Source: Brevundimonas sp. Root1279 (GTDB taxonomy: Bacteria > Pseudomonadota > Alphaproteobacteria > Caulobacterales > Caulobacteraceae). Taken from it: DNA of 64,000 bases. The stretch lies in NCBI RefSeq assembly GCF_001425945.1, contig NZ_LMEB01000005.1, positions 366,001 through 430,000 on the forward strand, in the 5' to 3' direction. A program made the position numbers and the translations under genes. This document shows positions 39,248-46,962 of this stretch, piece by piece. The notes under the pieces were generated by a model, which worked only from the letters and a program-made list of their open reading frames with translations, did not search any database and was not told where the DNA came from. The first letter of the stretch is position 1. Every line of letters starts with the position of its first letter.

Positions 39248-40723
39248 TTGAGTGAGCAACAGAGCGCCCGGCTGGGCCTGCCGTATCTTGCCGCCGGGCA
39301 GCTGCAGAAACACATCACTGTCAACGAGGCGCTGACGCGTCTCGACGCTTTCGTGCAAGCCCGGGTCGAAAGCCGGACGGTATACGTGCAGCCGGAGTCG
39401 CCGCCAGACGGCGTCATGCATCTCATACCGTCGGGGGCGTCCGGCGATGCGTGGGCGGACTTTCCTGCCGGTTCTCTCGCACGGGCCGAGTTCGGCGCGT
39501 GGAGCGTGATTGAGCCTCCGCCTGGAATGGTTGTTTTTGTCGCCGACAGCGCCGAGCTGTTGGTGCGAAGCAGCGAAGGCTGGGCTTCGGTCGGTGATTG
39601 CCTGCACTCGCTTCAGGGGATCGATAGCTTCGGGCTCGGCCTCACCGGCGCCGCCCAGCCGTTCGCCGCCTGTCTCAACAGCGCGCTGTGGACGGCGCGG
39701 AGCGTCAGCGCCGATGGGAGCGGCGATCTGCAGATCATCCTGAACAAGGAGGCGGCCTCGAATCGGCTCGGTGTTCTGTTTCAGGCCGCGAACGCGGGAC
39801 GGGCTGAACTCGCCTTGGTCGGGGACAATACCCTCCAGCTAAAAGTCAGCGACGACGGTGTGACCTGGCGGTCGGCTTGGTCGGTGGACTGCGCAACTGG
39901 TGGCATGGCCTTCGATCGCGGCGCCCATCGACGCGTCGTGACTACTATGGCCGCCAGCGGGAGCTATTCGCCGCCGGCTTGGGCGAGGACGATCGAAGTC
40001 GTGGCGGTGGGCGGCGGCGGAGGCGGCGGCGCGGGTTTCTATGGCGCATCGGGAAGTCGTTTCGGAGGCGGGGGCGGCGGCGCGGGCGGAGTCGCTAGAG
40101 CTGTCTGGAACGCGAGTGAGCTCACGGCGGGATTGTCTATCGCCGTCGGAACCGCTGGTTCCGGAGGTGCCGGGAATCCCGGAGGCGCGGGCGGTGGGTC
40201 GGCCGTTTACTCTGCGGGCATCGCCATCCTTATTTCTCCAGGCGGCGGAGGTGGCGGCCTGGGGAGCGCGACGGGTGGAGCGGCGGGCGCCGGAGGCGCC
40301 GGCGTACCGAATTCCAATGGGGGAGGCGCGTCCAGCGTGACCGCCGGCGGGGCTGCGGGGAAAGGATTTGACCGGCCCGATGCGCCGGGAGGCGGCGGCG
40401 CTGGTGGCGGCCTGGACGCGAGTTCGGTCGCGCGCAACGGAGGCGCGGGCGGCGACGGCGGAGCCTTGGCGGTCAAGGCGACGGGCGGGGCGTCCGGCGT
40501 GGGGGCCAACGGCGGATCCGGATCCGCCGCCCCTCAACCCAACCTGCATTGGGCCGGCGGCGGCGGCGGCGGCGGGGCCGCAAACGCAGCTGGCAGCGGC
40601 TTTGATGGGGCATCGGGCGGCGGCGCTGGCGGCGGCGGCGGAGGCGGAGGCGCCGGTCTGACCGGCGGCGGCGCAGGCGGGCCCGGCGCGCCCGGCGTCG
40701 TCTGGATCATCGCGGCGGGATGA
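39248..40723 (+). CDS. DUF2793 protein with a long glycine-rich C-terminal domain, phage/GTA adhesin-like
   Basis: This 491-residue protein has a DUF2793 domain (about residues 5-215, opening with LPYLAAGQLQKHITVNEAL), a domain found next to prophage and gene-transfer-agent tail genes. A glycine-rich domain follows from about residue 253 to the end, with many runs of six or more glycines. Repeats of this kind form polyglycine-II helices in phage tail-tip receptor-binding adhesins. The start is TTG at 39248 with GGAG upstream. It heads a cassette with a 49-aa ORF, a holin-like protein and an endolysin. No other tail or head genes are nearby. Role as a surface or receptor adhesin is inference. 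Confidence 0.75.
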   Translation: MSEQQSARLGLPYLAAGQLQKHITVNEALTRLDAFVQARVESRTVYVQPESPPDGVMHLIPSGASGDAWADFPAGSLARAEFGAWSVIEPPPGMVVFVADSAELLVRSSEGWASVGDCLHSLQGIDSFGLGLTGAAQPFAACLNSALWTARSVSADGSGDLQIILNKEAASNRLGVLFQAANAGRAELALVGDNTLQLKVSDDGVTWRSAWSVDCATGGMAFDRGAHRRVVTTMAASGSYSPPAWARTIEVVAVGGGGGGGAGFYGASGSRFGGGGGGAGGVARAVWNASELTAGLSIAVGTAGSGGAGNPGGAGGGSAVYSAGIAILISPGGGGGGLGSATGGAAGAGGAGVPNSNGGGASSVTAGGAAGKGFDRPDAPGGGGAGGGLDASSVARNGGAGGDGGALAVKATGGASGVGANGGSGSAAPQPNLHWAGGGGGGGAANAAGSGFDGASGGGAGGGGGGGGAGLTGGGAGGPGAPGVVWIIAAG

Positions 40724-40728
40724 GGGCC

Positions 40729-40878
40729 ATGGCTGACGTGTCGAGAAACGCGGACGTGGCTATTCCCGAAGAGGATCTCTGGGAAGGGCCCTGGCGGATC
40801 AGTGAGGAGGAGCTTCGGCTGCACGCCGGCGAGGGACGGTCCGAATGGCGAAGTCGGTCGCAGGAGAAGGAGGAATGA
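40729..40878 (+). CDS. 49-residue ORF between adhesin-like and holin-like genes
   Basis: This short ORF starts with ATG five bases after the adhesin-like stop, has AGGG just upstream, and ends with TGA overlapping the holin-like ATG by four bases (ATGA). The predicted peptide is very acidic/basic and Trp-containing (EEDLWEGPWRISEEELRLHA) with no membrane segment. Tight packing on both sides supports it as a real gene; function is unknown. Confidence 0.6.
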   Translation: MADVSRNADVAIPEEDLWEGPWRISEEELRLHAGEGRSEWRSRSQEKEE

Positions 40879-41135
40879 GCATGGAACAGGGACGGGGGGC
40901 GAGTCTGCCCGAAGGACTCTGGCTCTGGCGTCGCCTCTACGTGTTCGCCAGCAGTGGAGGGGCCTGGCTGCTTCTGGAAAGGATCGTCAAGCGACTGCCG
41001 GACGAGGCCGTGGCGCCCCTGGCCCAAGGGCTGATGAGCCTTCTTGCCCTGACGATGGTGCTCTACCTCGTCGCGCCGACGGCTCAACAACTCGGAACCA
41101 GCTTAAGCCAGTTCTTCGGACGGGAGGGACGCTGA
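40875..41135 (+). CDS. Holin-like small membrane protein
   Basis: This 86-residue protein has two predicted membrane segments: about residues 20-37 (LYVFASSGGAWLLLE) and 50-70 (QGLMSLLALTMVLYLVAP). Both termini are charged, as in class II holins that permeabilise the inner membrane for an endolysin. Its stop overlaps the start of the endolysin gene, TGATG, and it follows the 49-aa ORF by an ATGA overlap. I do not recognise a named holin family, so the call rests on size, topology and neighbour. Confidence 0.55.
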   Translation: MSMEQGRGASLPEGLWLWRRLYVFASSGGAWLLLERIVKRLPDEAVAPLAQGLMSLLALTMVLYLVAPTAQQLGTSLSQFFGREGR

Positions 41136-41518
41136 TGGGATTTCGTCTGTCGCAGCGGTCGCTACGGAATCTCGAAGGCGTACATCCCCAGCTCGTTGCA
41201 CTGGTTCGCGAGGCCCTCGCCCTGTCGCCTGTGGACTTCCTGATTACCGAAGGGTTGCGGACGCCGGAGCGCCAGGCCGCGCTTGTGCGGGCGGGGGCCA
41301 GTCGTACGCTGAACTCCCGGCACCTCACCGGCCACGCAGTGGACGTGGCGGCGTTCGTCGATGGGAGAGTGCGCTGGGATTGGCCGCTCTATCCGCGCAT
41401 CGCCCGGGCGTTCAAGGCCGCAGCCGAGCGACAGGGCACGGCGATCGTCTGGGGCGGCGATTGGTCCAGACTGCGGGACGGACCGCATTTCGAGCTGGAT
41501 CGGTCCGTCTTTCCCTGA
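41135..41518 (+). CDS. M15-family peptidoglycan peptidase (endolysin-like)
   Basis: This 127-residue protein is an L-alanyl-D-glutamate / D-alanyl-D-alanine type peptidase of family M15. The zinc ligands are visible: His63 and Asp70 in SRHLTGHAVD, and His118 in DGPHFEL. The compact size with no signal peptide is typical of a phage endolysin that needs a holin. It is the last gene of the cassette beginning at 39248. A cell-wall remodelling role in the host is possible. Confidence 0.85.
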   Translation: MGFRLSQRSLRNLEGVHPQLVALVREALALSPVDFLITEGLRTPERQAALVRAGASRTLNSRHLTGHAVDVAAFVDGRVRWDWPLYPRIARAFKAAAERQGTAIVWGGDWSRLRDGPHFELDRSVFP

Positions 41519-41652
41519 ACACGGCAAACAATGCCGGGCGCCCGGCAGGAATTGCCGCCCAGGCGGCGACATCTGCCGGGCGCCTGACGTGCTTAACAGG
41601 AACTAACGTAGAAAAATCAACGGAAATGTCTTTGGCATACCGTTGTCGGCCG

Positions 41653-41668
41653 TGGTCCTGTCCTTGCT
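41653..41668 (+). promoter_or_regulatory. Sigma-54 type promoter of the first flagellin gene
   Basis: The element TGGTCC-N5-TTGCT matches the -24/-12 promoter pattern (TGGCAC-N5-TTGCW) in both invariant parts and in spacing. Transcription would start near 41679, leaving a ~60-base leader. Late flagellar genes in Caulobacter depend on sigma-54 and FlbD, which fits. Confidence 0.6.
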
Positions 41669-41673
41669 GCGAG

Positions 41674-41694
41674 GGGAGCGAGCAAAATGCTCCC
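41674..41694 (+). promoter_or_regulatory. Predicted stem-loop in the flagellin leader
   Basis: GGGAGC (41674-41679) pairs with GCTCCC (41689-41694) over a nine-base A-rich loop, within the presumed 5' end of the flagellin message. In Caulobacter, FlbT binds flagellin leaders to control message stability; this is a possible target. Confidence 0.4.
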
Positions 41695-41740
41695 GGCAGC
41701 CAAAATGGCGTCGGACACCTTGAAAGAAGGACTACGTGCC

Positions 41741-42574
41741 ATGGCGCTGAACAGCGTTAACACGAATGCGGGCGCGATGATCGCCCTCCAGAACCTGTCG
41801 GTTACCAACTCGGAACTGCAGACGGTTCAAAACCGCATCAACACCGGCAAGGCTGTTTCGTCCGCCAAGGACAACGGCGCCATCTTCGCCATCGCCCAGG
41901 GCCAGCGCGCCGAACTGGGTGCGATGAACGCGGTCAAGGACAGCCTGAACCGTGGCCAGTCGGCCGTGGACGTCGCCCTTTCGGCCGGCGAGTCGGTCTC
42001 CGACCTGCTCAGCCAGATGAAGGAAAAGGCGCTCGCCGCCACTGACAAGAGCCTGACCACCTCGGCTCGCTCCGCTCTGAACGAAGACTTCAAGGCCATC
42101 CGCGACCAGATCGCGACCGTGGTTACGAACGCCAAGTTCAACGGCGTGAACCTGCTGGACAACTCGACCGGCACCAACGGCTACAAGGCCCTGGCCAACA
42201 CCTCGGGCACGACCATCAAGGTGGCGGGTGAAAACCTGTCGCTGGGTGGCGCCAACGTGACCGTCGCGGCCACCACCACCATCGGCACCTCGACCCTGGC
42301 CACCACGGCCCTGGGTCTGGTCAACGCCTCGATCGACAAGGTCTCGGCCTCCCTGGCTCGCCTGGGCACCGGCTCCAAGTCGTTCGGCACGCACCTGACC
42401 TTCGTCGGCAAGCTGCAAGACACCATCGAGTCGGGTATCGGCAACATGGTGGACGCCGACCTGGCCAAGGAAAGCGCCCGACTGCAAGCGCTGCAAACCA
42501 AGCAACAGCTCGGCGTGCAGGCTCTGTCGATCGCCAACTCCTCGACCTCCATGCTGCTCGGCCTGTTCCGCTAA
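41741..42574 (+). CDS. Flagellin
   Basis: This 277-residue protein is a short flagellin with the conserved N-terminal coiled-coil region (NTNAGAMIALQNLSVTNSELQTVQNRINTG, read across residues ~7-36), a reduced surface-exposed middle, and the conserved C-terminal region (GIGNMVDADLAKESARLQALQ). Size and sequence fit the Caulobacter flagellin family. The start at 41741 is supported by AGAAGGAC upstream. A 10-bp hairpin with a GAAA loop follows the gene, then a FlaG-like gene. Confidence 0.93.
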   Translation: MALNSVNTNAGAMIALQNLSVTNSELQTVQNRINTGKAVSSAKDNGAIFAIAQGQRAELGAMNAVKDSLNRGQSAVDVALSAGESVSDLLSQMKEKALAATDKSLTTSARSALNEDFKAIRDQIATVVTNAKFNGVNLLDNSTGTNGYKALANTSGTTIKVAGENLSLGGANVTVAATTTIGTSTLATTALGLVNASIDKVSASLARLGTGSKSFGTHLTFVGKLQDTIESGIGNMVDADLAKESARLQALQTKQQLGVQALSIANSSTSMLLGLFR

Positions 42575-42587
42575 GGAACGCCTGGAA

Positions 42588-42611
42588 GGGCGGAGCCGAA
42601 AGGCTCCGCCC
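42588..42611 (+). terminator. Strong hairpin with GAAA tetraloop after the flagellin gene
   Basis: GGGCGGAGCC and GGCTCCGCCC are exact complements closed by GAAA. No thymine run follows, so it may be a message 3'-end stabiliser or a Rho-dependent stop rather than an intrinsic terminator. It separates the flagellin from the FlaG-like gene. Confidence 0.5.
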
Positions 42612-42660
42612 GACCGAGCCTGGCCTCTCATAGGGACGCCGTTTTGCGGCGTAAGGAGAG

Positions 42661-42948
42661 ATGCAAAACAACGCCAAAGTCATTCCGATCGGCCCCGTCG
42701 CCGTTCAGCCCGCCGCCGCGTCGACCGCGAGCGGCGATTTCCACGACTCCCGGTTCTCGCAGGAGGCCGAGCAGGCCGCTCGCTATCGTCTCGTGATCGA
42801 GGAAGGGCCTCATGCGGGATCGTTCATCTACAAGACGCTCGATCGGATAACCGGCGAGGTCGTCAAGCAGCTGCCGCGAGAACAGGTCATCGACCTGATG
42901 CAAGCCGCTCAGTACAGCGCCGGCTCGGTGATCGACACCAAGGCCTGA
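42661..42948 (+). CDS. flaG: FlaG-like flagellar protein
   Basis: This 95-residue protein has an N-terminal linker and a C-terminal domain with IYKTLDRITGEVVKQLPREQVIDLMQ. This matches FlaG family proteins (xxDxxTGEVIRQIPxE), which influence flagellar filament length. It has an AAGGAGAG ribosome site directly before the ATG. It lies between two flagellin genes, all rightward, which supports the flagellar role. Exact function in this organism is inferred. Confidence 0.7.
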   Translation: MQNNAKVIPIGPVAVQPAAASTASGDFHDSRFSQEAEQAARYRLVIEEGPHAGSFIYKTLDRITGEVVKQLPREQVIDLMQAAQYSAGSVIDTKA

Positions 42949-43017
42949 CGCAACAGCGTGTTCAAGCGTAAGCCGCGCAGGAGGGATCCGCGCGGATTTG
43001 GCGCATGTCTTATGTCG

Positions 43018-43025
43018 TTAACCAT
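43018..43025 (+). promoter_or_regulatory. CtrA-type half site before the second flagellin
   Basis: TTAACCAT is the known Caulobacter CtrA/SciP half-site motif. It lies 53 bp before the start of the second flagellin, whose upstream region lacks a convincing sigma-54 element. Occupancy is inferred. Confidence 0.4.
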
Positions 43026-43077
43026 ACATGCACGGTTCGGCCCCTAGGTTCGCCCAAACCTTGAAGGGCTGAGTCGG

Positions 43078-43914
43078 ATGACGAATAGCGTCCACACCAA
43101 CAATTCCGCCGCGATCGCGCTGCAAAACCTGACGCGCACCAACGACCGTCTGGGCGACGTCCAGGGCCGGATCTCGACCGGCCTGAAGGTGCAGGGCGCC
43201 AAGGACAATGCGGCCATCTGGGCGATCGCCCAGAAGCAGCGCGCCGACGTGGGGGCCCTCAGCGCCGTCAAGCAGAGCCTGGATCGTGCGACCTCGATCG
43301 CCGATGTCGCCCTGTCGACCGGCGAATCGGTTTCCGACCTGCTGAACCAGCTCAAGGAAAAGGTCGTCGCGGCCAAGGACACGTCGCTGGGCACCCAGTC
43401 GCGCCAGCTCCTGAACGCCGACTTCCAGGCCCTGCTGAAGGCGATCTCCTCGGCGGTTCAGAACGCCACCTTCGATGGCGGCAACATCCTGAACGGCTCG
43501 CTGACCTCAGGGATCAAATTCCTCGCCAACGCCGACGCCTCGCAGTTCGTGACCCTATCGGCCAAGAACCTGACCCTCGGTGGCGCCATCGTGAGCGTGT
43601 CGACCGCCGACAGCCTGCTGACTGTGACTGGCGCGACCCAGGCGCTGAGCCGGCTCGACAGCTCGATCGGTCGACTGAACGCCTCGCTCGGCGAGATCGG
43701 CGCCCAAGCCAAGCAGATCGAAGCTCACAACACGTTCGTCACCAAGCTGGTGGACACGCTGGAATCGGGGATCGGCAACTTGGTCGACGCCGACCTGGCG
43801 AAGGAAAGCGCGCGCCTGCAGGCCCTGCAGGTTCAGCAGCAACTTGGCGCGCAGTCGCTGTCTATCGCCAACCAGGCGCCGCAGATCATCCTGTCGCTGT
43901 TCCGCGGCGGCTAA
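43078..43914 (+). CDS. Flagellin (second copy)
   Basis: This 278-residue flagellin shares the same N- and C-terminal conserved helices as the gene at 41741 (for example SGIGNLVDADLAKESARLQALQ) but differs throughout the middle third and begins MTNSVHTN. The two are clearly paralogs with roughly 50 percent identity by eye. It has its own upstream region with a CtrA half-site motif, so it may be expressed at a different time from the first flagellin. Confidence 0.92.
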   Translation: MTNSVHTNNSAAIALQNLTRTNDRLGDVQGRISTGLKVQGAKDNAAIWAIAQKQRADVGALSAVKQSLDRATSIADVALSTGESVSDLLNQLKEKVVAAKDTSLGTQSRQLLNADFQALLKAISSAVQNATFDGGNILNGSLTSGIKFLANADASQFVTLSAKNLTLGGAIVSVSTADSLLTVTGATQALSRLDSSIGRLNASLGEIGAQAKQIEAHNTFVTKLVDTLESGIGNLVDADLAKESARLQALQVQQQLGAQSLSIANQAPQIILSLFRGG

Positions 43915-43919
43915 GCCCT

Positions 43920-44024
43920 CTAGGGACGCCCGATAATCACGGGCGAAGGCCGCCTCCGAACGCCGCGGTCGCCGAGACCGTATAGCGCCAGGAACGACCG
44001 GAGAGCTTGGACGAAGGCAGTCAT
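43920..44024 (-). CDS. Possible 34-residue ORF antisense in the flagellin gap
   Basis: In the 248-bp gap between the second flagellin and the FlaEY-like gene, the minus strand holds an ATG at 44024 with AGGAG about nine bases upstream, encoding 34 residues with a hydrophobic first half and an Arg-rich second half. There is no other support, so it may be a chance ORF. Confidence 0.2.
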   Translation of the reverse strand: MTAFVQALRSFLALYGLGDRGVRRRPSPVIIGRP

Positions 44025-44113
44025 GACGCACGTCTCCTGCTTCAGCGGCGAGCGCTCAACCCTCACCGCAAGCCATTGTTCCGTGAGTCGCGTTCGGAGT
44101 CCCGGCGCGGCTG

Positions 44114-44128
44114 TTAAGGGTTGGTTAC
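44114..44128 (+). promoter_or_regulatory. CtrA-like box upstream of the FlaEY-like gene
   Basis: The sequence TTAA-GGGTTGG-TTAC matches the CtrA consensus TTAA-N7-TTAA(C) with one mismatch and exact spacing. It lies 35 bp before the GTG start, overlapping the likely promoter. Confidence 0.5.
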
Positions 44129-44162
44129 GTCCGATCGGCGACACTGACGGCGGGAGCGCCGT

Positions 44163-46886
44163 GTGATCAGCAACAGCTACCTTCTTGGTCTCTATGGGGT
44201 GTCGACGTCGACGACGTTGGACACCACGACGACGGCTGCCCTCGCGCAGGCCGCGAAGAAGCAGCCGACGCCGCCCTGGTCGACGAGCGTCGTCGCGCCC
44301 AAGCAGGACGCGCTCGTTCGCGCCGCCATGGGCGGGCGCAGCTTCATCAATGAATCCGCCGCCCAACTCGATCTGAAGAATGCGTCGGCGGATTACCGCA
44401 AGCTTTTCGCTCTCTATCAGGGCCTCGACACCCTGAACGCCCTGGCCAACCGGGCGGCCACCAAAGGTGTGAGCGCGCTCGAACTGACCCAGCTCAACAA
44501 GCGATTCGCCGCGGGACTGGGGGAGGTCGGCTCCTGGCTTTCGTCGGCCGACTTCGATGGCGTTCGGCTGGCGCAGGGCACGGCCGTGTCCACCAGCAAG
44601 ACCAGCGCGGCCGTTCCTCGCGACAGCGCCGTTTCCATCACCGCGCCGGTTCACGAGGGCTCGCCCGATGCCGTCAGCCCGGCGTTCAGCGGGGCCGTGG
44701 CGTTCGACATCACTGTGCGGCGGACGACGGGCACGACGACCGTGTCGATCGATCTGTCCGAGATGGGCGGAACGTCGCGGACGCTGACCAACGTGCTGGA
44801 TCACATCAACGGCAATCTGAAGGACGCGGGGGTCGAGACCCGCATCGGGCGCGAACTGGTCAAGGCGGAGCCGAAGACGATGACCGTCGGCGGCAAGACC
44901 GTCACCCTGCCGGCCGGGCCGGACCAATGGGCCCTTGCAATCCGCGGCGTGTCGACTGAGACCGTCGGCTTCGCCGCCTCGGCCAAGAGTGATGCGGTCT
45001 ATGTGGTGCAGGCTGCCGGCACGGCGGGCGGGCACCAGGTGTTGAAATTCCAGTCTGACGGCGGCGCGGCCCCGGCGGCGATCGCCCGCGCCGGCGAGAC
45101 CCAGTGGGTCGACGGCCGGGCCGGCCAATCGACACTGCCACCGGGCGTCGAGACGGTGCGGGCCAGCGCGACCGGCCCGGACGGGTCGTTGTGGTTGGTC
45201 GCTGACGTCGATGCGGGCGCCGCCAACCAGCCGATCAAGGGTCAGCGCGACGTAGCCCTGATCCGCCTCGATTCGAGCGGGCGCGTGATCTCAACCAAGG
45301 CGCTGGGCGCGGCCTCGACGGCGAGCGGCTATGCGATCGCCGTCGATGCAGATGGCCGCGTCGCCGTGGCCGGTTCGGTGACCGGCGCGCTTGAGCCCGG
45401 AAAGACCGGGGATGTGGCGACCTCGGCGGACAGCTTTGTCACGGTGTTCGACGCCGAGGGGCAGGAGCTCTGGACCCAGCGTCGCGGCGCTCGCGCCGCC
45501 GACGAGGCCACGGCCGTCAGCTTCGGCCCGAACGGGACCGTCTACGTCGCCGGTCGCGCGCAGAGCGCCATCCCCGGCGCCGGGGCGATGGGCGGCTGGG
45601 ACGGCTACGTCCAGGCCTTCAGCGAAAGTCAGGCGCACAAGTACGCCCCGTTGGTCGCGACCAGTGCAGGAGTCTCCCAGTTCGGCACGAGCTCGGAAGA
45701 CGGCGTCGGCGCCATCGCGGTCGACGGAAACAATCTCTACTCGGCTGGGGTCGAGGCGGGCCGCCTGGTGGTCCGGCAGTTCACCCTCGACGCAGCGGGC
45801 AAGCCGACGCTGGCCGCGACGCGGGACCTGGGCGAGGCGAGCGGCGAGGTCGCCGGCCTGTCGGTCTCCGGCGGGAAGGTGATTCTCACGGGAACGACTC
45901 GGAACGACTCGCTCGACATCGATACCGTCAACACGGCCCACCATGGCGGCAAGGACGCCTTCGTGGCCGTCCTGGAAGGCGACCTGGCCGCCTCCGCCAA
46001 TGAGCGCCTGACTTACATCGGCGGCGTCGGCGACGACGGGGCGGCGGACGTGAAGGTCGTCGACGGCAAGGTCTGGGTGACCGGCGTCGCGGATCGCCCG
46101 GTCGGGGCCAAGGACACTGACCCGACGAACGCCTACCTCGCGCGCCTCGACCCGGCGACGGGGGCCGTCGAATGGCGGCGCGACTGGCAGGGCGATGGCC
46201 AGAAGGCCGCGCCGCTGACGCTGGCCGTGGCTTCGGGCGGGAGCAGCGTGCTCGACCGCCTGGGCCTGCCGCAGGGCGAGATCGACCAGCAGCACTCGAA
46301 GACGCTGACCGCGGCGACCTCGCTGCGAGCCGGTGATCGGTTCTACATCTCGCCGGCCGACGGAGGCCGGCCGATCGCGGTGACGATCGACGCGCGCGAT
46401 ACGCTCCAGACTCTGGCGCGCAAGATCGAGCAGGCGTCGAACCGCAAGCTGAAGGTCACCATCGCCTCCGAATCGGCCACGGCCCAGAAGGGCGGGCAGG
46501 CGGCGCAGTCGCTGCTTGCGGGGGTCCAGCGGCTTTCGATCACGGCCCGGGACGGCGTTCACGGGGCCATCCTCACTGCAGGCGAGCCCGGCCGCGACGC
46601 GCTGGCCGGCCTGGGGCTGTCTCAAGGATATATCGGCCCCACGACGGGCGATGACACCGTGAAGACCTTTGGACTGGACCTGCCGCGGACGCTCAACCTC
46701 AACGACGCCGCGTCCATCAAGGCCGCCGGCGAGCGTCTGCAGGCGGCCATGAAGGCGGTCCGAGACGCCTATCGCGCCCTGGACCCGAAGACGGCCGCGA
46801 CGGCCGCCGCCAGCGGGCCCGTTCCTGCGTATCTGACGAGTCAGCTGGCCAATTATCAGGCGGCGCTCTCGCGTCTTGGCGGATAG
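44163..46886 (+). CDS. Large flagellar-associated protein, FlaEY-like, beta-propeller plus hook-like C terminus
   Basis: This 907-residue protein has no signal peptide. The N-terminal ~170 residues are helical and resemble flagellar axial proteins. A beta-propeller-like region spans about residues 340-690, with recurring DxxGxVxVAG repeats (ADGRVAVAG, PNGTVYVAG). The C-terminal ~200 residues resemble hook-associated proteins (DTLQTLARKIEQA, then ILTAGEPGRDALAGLGLSQG). A protein of this size beside flagellin genes corresponds to Caulobacter FlaEY, needed for normal flagellin expression and assembly; that assignment is from memory of the locus. The GTG start at 44163 has GGGAG upstream and a CtrA-like box nearby. 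Confidence 0.6.
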   Translation: MISNSYLLGLYGVSTSTTLDTTTTAALAQAAKKQPTPPWSTSVVAPKQDALVRAAMGGRSFINESAAQLDLKNASADYRKLFALYQGLDTLNALANRAATKGVSALELTQLNKRFAAGLGEVGSWLSSADFDGVRLAQGTAVSTSKTSAAVPRDSAVSITAPVHEGSPDAVSPAFSGAVAFDITVRRTTGTTTVSIDLSEMGGTSRTLTNVLDHINGNLKDAGVETRIGRELVKAEPKTMTVGGKTVTLPAGPDQWALAIRGVSTETVGFAASAKSDAVYVVQAAGTAGGHQVLKFQSDGGAAPAAIARAGETQWVDGRAGQSTLPPGVETVRASATGPDGSLWLVADVDAGAANQPIKGQRDVALIRLDSSGRVISTKALGAASTASGYAIAVDADGRVAVAGSVTGALEPGKTGDVATSADSFVTVFDAEGQELWTQRRGARAADEATAVSFGPNGTVYVAGRAQSAIPGAGAMGGWDGYVQAFSESQAHKYAPLVATSAGVSQFGTSSEDGVGAIAVDGNNLYSAGVEAGRLVVRQFTLDAAGKPTLAATRDLGEASGEVAGLSVSGGKVILTGTTRNDSLDIDTVNTAHHGGKDAFVAVLEGDLAASANERLTYIGGVGDDGAADVKVVDGKVWVTGVADRPVGAKDTDPTNAYLARLDPATGAVEWRRDWQGDGQKAAPLTLAVASGGSSVLDRLGLPQGEIDQQHSKTLTAATSLRAGDRFYISPADGGRPIAVTIDARDTLQTLARKIEQASNRKLKVTIASESATAQKGGQAAQSLLAGVQRLSITARDGVHGAILTAGEPGRDALAGLGLSQGYIGPTTGDDTVKTFGLDLPRTLNLNDAASIKAAGERLQAAMKAVRDAYRALDPKTAATAAASGPVPAYLTSQLANYQAALSRLGG

Positions 46887-46962
46887 CGCGATTAGCCACG
46901 AAGTTCGTTGACGGCGCAGGCCCGAGCGGGGTTATTGGGTCTTCCACCGACGCGAGCCCTGC

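Noticed and set aside
41593..41607. CtrA-like TTAA-N7-TAAC before the first flagellin
   Set aside because: The second half-site is poor and a better sigma-54 element lies closer to the gene.
42999..43013. Sigma-54 promoter before the second flagellin
   Set aside because: The -24 part TGGCGC is present but the -12 part reads TTAT and lacks the needed GC.
43920..45128. A 402-codon minus-strand frame overlapping the FlaEY-like gene
   Set aside because: Apart from the short ORF considered separately, it is antisense to a clear coding region and Arg/Gly-rich in the way such shadows are.
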